Below, piece by piece: positions 58,000-64,000 of a stretch of DNA of 64,000 nt. Origin of the DNA: Varroa destructor (taxonomy: Eukaryota > Arthropoda > Arachnida > Mesostigmata > Varroidae); the NCBI RefSeq assembly GCF_002443255.2, contig NW_019211459.1:17944030-18008029 (forward strand). The letters are read 5' to 3'. The notes under the pieces were generated by a model. It was not told where the DNA came from. It saw only the letters and a list, made by a program, of their open reading frames with translations, and ran no database searches. A program made the translations under genes and the position numbers. Within the stretch, counting starts at the first letter, position 1. Each line of letters begins with the position of its first letter.

Positions 58000-58100
58000 A
58001 ATATGCGTCTTGTTTGCAATAGCAGTAGCAGTGGCAGTAACAGAACTAGCCGCAGCAACGTACGTTTGTCGTTGACGCGTATTCGCGTCTTTCTGCCCAT
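58000..58100 (-). other. weak candidate first coding exon (signal peptide) of Eph
   Basis: On the - strand, ATG at 58100 sits in a good arthropod start context (AACAACATGG). It opens with basic residues, then a Leu-rich core (LLRLVLLLPLLLLL), then RRIFSA, which looks like a signal peptide with cleavage after Ala. A possible donor CAC|GTACGC follows near 58000-57990. It lies in the right orientation upstream of the Eph exons, but no linking exon was found and the Leu run comes from a GCA/CTG-like repeat, so it may be chance. Confidence 0.22.
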
Positions 58101-61100
58101 GTTGTTTCGCCTCGCGAACGTGTACGCTAGCTATTGGCTGCGCTATAATAGGCGAACTTTCCGACGTTTCTTCGTCTTCACACTCCGGCGTGCCTGATCT
58201 TCCATTACGATCTCTCCTGGTCTTCGACGCCTACGAGTTTAATCCAGCCAGCCAGTTTCGTATCAGTACCCTCCCCATGGAGCCTCTGGGATCCTGGCCA
58301 CATCAGGGCGTAACCCCTATTATCGTTCTGCCGCTTAACAAGTACGCTCTGCATATGCTGTACCCGACAGTGGCCTCGCAATTTACTCGCCGATAGATGT
58401 ATATAACGGCTGCGAGACTACTGGTATTTTCCGATTAGAAGTAAGACATAGAAATTATGAACTTACTTTAGACTACTAGCCGTTAGTCTAGACCTATACT
58501 TTATTTTGACAGCTCCAATTTTATTTTAGCCGATATTGTGGAATCTTGTTTACTTTTTCTGTCCACACTTTATCAAACGTAAACCTCCCTTTCCTTGTTG
58601 TTGCAAATCAAGTAAGACTTCGTTTCGTTGAAAAGTTGTTTCGATGAGAAGCTAACATTATATGAATGTATGTGCTCAAGGCGCGAACTTATCTGATACA
58701 GAAAATAACCTCATTTACTTTCTGAGGGAGCTTTTTATACCGGCGACATGTTATATATTGGGTTAGTCAAAACTCCCATGGGTGTTAACGGAATTTTGCG
58801 AAGAGTTCAACAAGAGCTGGCCACCAAACCAACCTGAAAGCTCCGTACCTTCTATTCAACCTTAACTGTCGGACGGCACGTACTTCGTTTTACACGACTG
58901 ATACGGCAGCTCTTCTTTCTGCTAGACACCCGACAGGTTTGGACTTGTCCGACCAAAGCGGTATACGGTACCCAATCCGGAACCACCGTCGCTTCTCAAC
59001 AGACTTCCGAGTTCCGAAATGGGGGCCAACTTAGACATCACCATCAGCATTCTCTGGTTTCTGCTACTGGTAGCTGCTACTAGATGGTTCGTATCGGTTC
59101 CCTGCCGGGTGGACCCGCAAACTCCCAACGGCACGTTCAGTCTTCCTTCGGCCCTCCCGTCGGTTCCTCCTTCATTGTATATCGTGCCCCGCCACCCCCC
59201 CCCCCTTCTTTACTAGGCCTAGTGCTTCGAGAGTACTTCTTCTACTCACCTTATCCAAGCTTATTTGCTATTACGTTGCTAGGTTAACTCACAGTTACCA
59301 CCAGGGCTTTATGCTGCAGGCCGTTACTGTCTCTCTAGTTAAATCGGCGGCTGGTTAGTGGAGCGACACACCAATCGTCTATGCACGTTGTATTTTGTCT
59401 TTATCCTTTATATGGCGCTGTGACCTACACTTTTCTCCAATCTCCCTTACCCTATCGGGGATTCAACTCAGTTTTTGGATAGCCACCCCCTTTTAGGCTC
59501 TCGCCGTATTTTCAGGCTTCCCTCTTAGTCGTAATATGTCCAATCCACCTACACAAACGGGTCTGGCGCGAGTAGCAATATTAGAGGTAAATCGCCAACT
59601 AAATTCATATGAAAAGCGTGGTATTGCTCCGCTGTTGCAATCTTGCGCCGATCAGGCCGCCGTGTCGTTGTCTTGCTAGGCTACTGCCATCGGCCTCTAT
59701 ACCGATTTTACCATAGTACGCAAATCGAAGAAAAGCATTAACGAATCGTGAAATTGCTTTCCCTTCGCTTGAAAGAAAAAACAAGAAGACGAACGCTTTT
59801 CCGCTATGGCCGCCTCGCATGACACTGTCATGCAAACCCCTATTTTCCTTCGACTTTTACTCTGTCCTTTACCTTCGTGTTCTTCTTTTAGCCTGTGCGT
59901 CCGCACTTTTCCACTTTTCACCGTCACCAGTACCCTATCCTCCTTTTGCTCTTCAACTCCCTTTCGTGTCTCCCGATAGTCGTCGTCTCCTGAGTCCTGT
60001 TAAGGCCAGGCCACTAGACATCAAAGCCATCGACAGCAACCTCTGTCTTCGCCCCTTAAAGCCTCTACCCAAATATCCCACAACGACTCCCTTGCTATGC
60101 TGCTGCACGAACAATCCAGTATGCCCTATGGCAAGCGGGGCACAAGACGAGTAGGCGACGTAAAGCAGAATTCGATTTCTTGCTTCACTGTCGCTTGTGC
60201 CAAGGCCGACGCCGCTCCTACGTGCTGCGTTCCGAAATGGAACCCCGCTACCATCGCACCCGCTACCCCTGTCGCTCTGCCTGGCAGGCGTCCTGCCCGC
60301 CTTCTCCGGTGAAACCTCGACCGAATCGAAGACAACGGCCATCAAGCAGAGTCGGATGCTAATGGGAAAGCTATCGCCAAGTTTCTGCGTTTTCCAGCAG
60401 TTCCGAGCAGTGCCGGAGGCTGGCCTTCTTTTTCCATGGCGGTAAAATTGTCTTTCTTTTTCTTTTCCAGCCAATCTCCGGTGTACGGAAGCGAGCAGCA
60501 GGCACCAAAAACTTCTCTTAATAATCCGCCGATTTTGTTAGGTAGCACTTCGAAAAAAAGTCAAGCTTCACCCACTATTCCCGCTGTTTTTCTAGCGGCC
60601 ACCCGAGTACCTCTTGTATGTCCGCTCCAAACATTCTTTGCATCCTGCTGCCCCAGGTTTGTACAAGAGTAGGGCCTGGAGGGCCTAAAGCGGGAAGAAT
60701 CGGCAGTAATTCGATTCAGTTTGTCGTGGTCGGAATTTCCCTACGAGATCCCTTCTGCATCATCTCGGCAAGCGACATTCTAATTATTATGTTCCATGAT
60801 AGCATGGTAGAGGCTATCAGTCCTAGTTCGTGATGTATCTCGATAACGACATTTTAGGACAATAGATAAACGGAACATCTTGACTGTTATTTTATGTCTT
60901 CATTCTACACTCAACTTCGAATGAGATCATTGTTAGCATAAAAATGTGTTTTTGGGCTGCCTCATATTCAATAGGAAAAAAGTTGACATTGCACCACACC
61001 TATTAGTCATTTGCAAGGTCTACACCTATGGCCTACAATATGTATGTAACGTACGGTCGCATTCACGCGCTTTAAATTTGCTTTAACACCACATCGATGT

Positions 61101-64000
61101 AACGATCACTCCCACGCTATCACTCCAATCATGTCACGCCACTGTCTTCGCCAAGATAATGTTTTCACGGCCTAACACGCTGGAGTTGACTATTCAGCCC
61201 CGGGACGATTCTCCATCGACGATACCCTGCATCGTTCACTTCGCTAATCCGTAAGCCTCGTTGGCCCGCTTGTAACCTAACTGAGCTCAAGCGGCCTATC
61301 CCATCTCGCCCTGCATCACCTCCACTCGACGTGAAGGTAGTGCAATGTCAATTAGCACTTGATTTCACAACAGGTTCCATTAACAACTTGGGTTGTTCCA
61401 TAACACTTTTTCCCTCTTTTGTTCCCATCACCTCGGCTTCGGCGATACGTCATCATGCCAGCGTCATCGGCATTCCCAAGTCGCTTACCAGATGAAAGGG
61501 GCTCCTTCACAATTTGTGTTGGCCCCAGCCGACTACGTCTTTCAAGCTGCCGTATGCCTGCTATCAGCTGATCGCAATCAGCGTAGCTGCAGCACTATCA
61601 GTCTGGCTATAAGTGACATTTGCACTCTGCCAGGCTGGCATTGTGTAATTGAATCATTTTCAATTGACTCCTCCCCCGATCCCAAGTTACTGTCAAGTTA
61701 CTCCAGACACTCACTGGCAGTTACAGAAACCGAATAGCTAATTTCTCGAAGGCAGAATCATTCGAGGCTTCGTAAGCTGACCGGGGCTTGTTCGAATGAA
61801 ACTGTATTCCTTCCAATATTACCAATTTGATACTGGTAGCATGCATACGCACGTCGTATATGGAGAAGAACGGCCAGTTTATGCTGGGCATAAACGCAAT
61901 AGGGAACGTCAGGTACATTGGGGCCCCGCACGTACAGACATATCGCATCGTACAGGTGCATTTGCATATTGTCAGAAATAATGATAGGATCTGTGAGCGC
62001 GCTTTATCGAGGTCGCGTCCGAAACATGCGGTGCAGATGACTTTGTGCGTGAAACTCCTTCCATTTCGAGAGGGTGCGTCACTGATTAAAAATATATATT
62101 TGTAAAATAGTGTTGACTTTCAAGCTTTTTTTTTGTCACGATCACGACTACTTATCAGAGTGGGAGACTTTAATACGATCATGGCCGCACGAATGAGAGC
62201 AAATGTATACAGCTTAGTCGCACATACGCATACTACGCTTGCCTGATAGCTGTATATAGTTTTTGTTATCGCAAAGATGCCTTCAAAGACCATGGCCATA
62301 CTATGCTTATATATTATATTATATAGCAATCTCGATCGGTGATCCGTCCATAAACTTCAAAAGTATTTCTTGGAAAGCCCCGCGCTATTTCGAACGCTTG
62401 GATATTTCCATACTTTAGAAATGTTTAGAGCCTTTAGCAACTGCGCAATAAAGAAAAAACACGTTAGGGCAGATAATATATATACGTTTCCAAGATATTA
62501 TATAGGTATAGTACCATTTAAATACTGCTGTCCGTCTATGCTATGGAATTTATTGTCTATGGCGGTTAATTTTTATGTAGAAAAACTAGTAATATACGTG
62601 TATTCGTGTATGCAATAGCAGATTTTAAAACCCTTCTCGGATTGTATCCGGAGCTTATACCCATGAGAAGCAGGAGAGCTAACCATATCGATCGGGTCAT
62701 TTTGTAGGTGGCAAACGCCTTCATGTAAGCGCATATCCGCAGTCGTGTACCGGAAGCAAATTATTATCCACTATTGCGTGAATAATAAATGACAGATGTT
62801 GTTTTCTGCAGGTTAGAATAACCAGTAAAATGTAAACGGAAAGTTTCGAAATTGTGCAAAGTATGAAAAGTAGTGAAATTCCACTATTATCTTCGTCTTT
62901 GTTTTAGGCAAATCGAGTGGAATCTTCTACTTTCGATATGTGCTTTTATGTCGTAAAAGTATTTTATCTCCACAAGCAAATATCTTCCAGAAGCAATGTT
63001 GAAATATTTCGTCACTGGCACGTATAGCACGTATTTACTTATCCAGTTAGCCCCACTATGTAGTTTACGCAGTGTTTGTATATTGTCGCTGTTTCAATTC
63101 ATAACCGGGAAGATCTGCAGAGGTATACGCTTGTCGTTACGTGGCACGTTTATGATGACGTCGGTGTAAGTTTCACCAGTCATTAATACTCAGACTGCGT
63201 TTGTATCAGTCAGTCACTTGTCGATTGAATGAAGAAGTGCGGCTCGTAGTTGGCTCAAATGTACAACTGCATAGCTCTACGTGAACGTACATATATAATG
63301 GTGTGCATGGTGTGGTATACAAGGAATAGAATAAAAGAAATGCATCGTACAGTCAAAAGTCAGAGCCCGTATACCTTAATGCTACTATGCATTATTTCCG
63401 TCAGCCATCCCGCAAGCAACAAAGCGTTCTCACAGAGGCGAAGGCCTCAAAGGAATGACTATGCTGGTTGACCTACTCGTACTGCGACGGTAGATATATG
63501 GTATATGACAGAGATGCATAACGTAGGCGGGCCAGGAAGAACGTGTCCATAGCTGTTGCTACACGGACGAGATAAGGGGGGACAGTTAGCTATTTGTGGC
63601 TGTTTCTACCTAAACTCACAGAGGCAACACCTGCGATCAGCTATCTCGACCCTACTCACGCCTCGGTCGCCCTTCCCTTCCCAGTCGAAGTTGACGCTTT
63701 CCGAGTGTAACCCCTTCGCAGTTTTTGCCCGAACCATCAGCTTTCTGTTGTGGCATGCATCTGCCGCCCTTGTGACCTCGCGAGATCCGCGAAGACCTCC
63801 AATATTACCGAGGATTGAGAGCGCAAGGGAGGTGCCGAGAACAGATAAGCGAAGAGATAACGTTGTACCGGTTAATCTGACTTGTGCTGCCTCCGAAGTC
63901 TGTCTCAACCGTTGGCGAAGCCGAGCGCTCTGTCAGTGAACTACGCAGACATACAGGATTCTCGAAGTCAATCTCCTTGCATGGAAGGTATAAGTTTAAG

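Larger units (their letters stand above)
43092..64000. other. presumed Eph 5' intron and upstream region; no confirmed gene
   Basis: About 21 kb with no recognisable cellular protein. The missing Eph 5' coding exon(s) must lie here or beyond. Present are an (AT)n array (43791-43823), a perfect hairpin (47158-47202), (GGCT)n and (GCC)n tracts, a mariner relic (about 52.4-52.9 kb), a G14 tract (53561-53574), a C11 tract (about 59195-59205) and a stretch at 57.2-60.7 kb where both strands are open over 60-170 codons without family resemblance. Confidence 0.55.

Noticed and set aside
58755..58790. Possible solo mariner terminal repeat (TTGGGTTAGTCAAAA)
   Set aside because: It vaguely resembles mariner ends, but no inverted partner was found in the window and it is 6 kb from the transposase relic.
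59953..60474. 173-codon - strand frame as a gene
   Set aside because: The opposite strand is also open in several frames, composition is low in stops, and no domain is recognisable.

Overview
The window is eukaryotic nuclear DNA. It holds spliced genes with GT/AG introns, long AT-rich non-coding stretches and dinucleotide/trinucleotide microsatellites, and nothing arranged like an operon. The two recognisable proteins read like invertebrate orthologues. The receptor's ligand-binding domain looks arthropod-like, so an arthropod (possibly a mite or other chelicerate) is my best guess, but I cannot prove the clade from sequence alone.

Two real genes are visible and they converge. On the + strand, about 2401-8343, is the 3' two thirds of a NEDD4-family HECT E3 ubiquitin ligase of the ITCH/WWP/Suppressor-of-deltex type. 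Nine in-phase exons carry four WW domains and a complete HECT domain with its catalytic cysteine. The N-terminal C2 domain must lie to the left of the window. On the - strand, from 43091 down to 19573, is most of an Eph receptor tyrosine kinase. Eight in-phase exons encode the ephrin-binding domain, Cys-rich region, two fibronectin III repeats, transmembrane helix, juxtamembrane segment, kinase and SAM domain. Its signal peptide and the start of the ligand-binding domain are upstream (above 43.1 kb); only a weak candidate first exon was found, near 58.1 kb.

Layout: 1-2400, probable upstream intron of the ligase; 2401-8343, ligase exons; 8344-about 8900, its 3' UTR with a candidate poly(A) signal; about 8.9-19.57 kb, gene-poor tail-to-tail interval with microsatellites; 19573-25616, Eph C-terminal half; 25617-41464, a 15.8-kb Eph intron; 41465-43091, Eph ligand-binding and Cys-rich exons; 43092-64000, presumed 5' intron or upstream region of Eph, with a decayed mariner-type transposase, a perfect 21-bp-arm hairpin and G- and C-homopolymer tracts.

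The points most worth a second look are: a partial tandem copy of a ligase exon that keeps its splice donor and open frame; a 39-nt phase-symmetric micro-exon plus an in-frame tandem donor in the Eph juxtamembrane region; and the perfect hairpin at 47.16 kb. I see no evidence of an undescribed multi-gene system. The window looks like ordinary genome with some interesting splice-level features.
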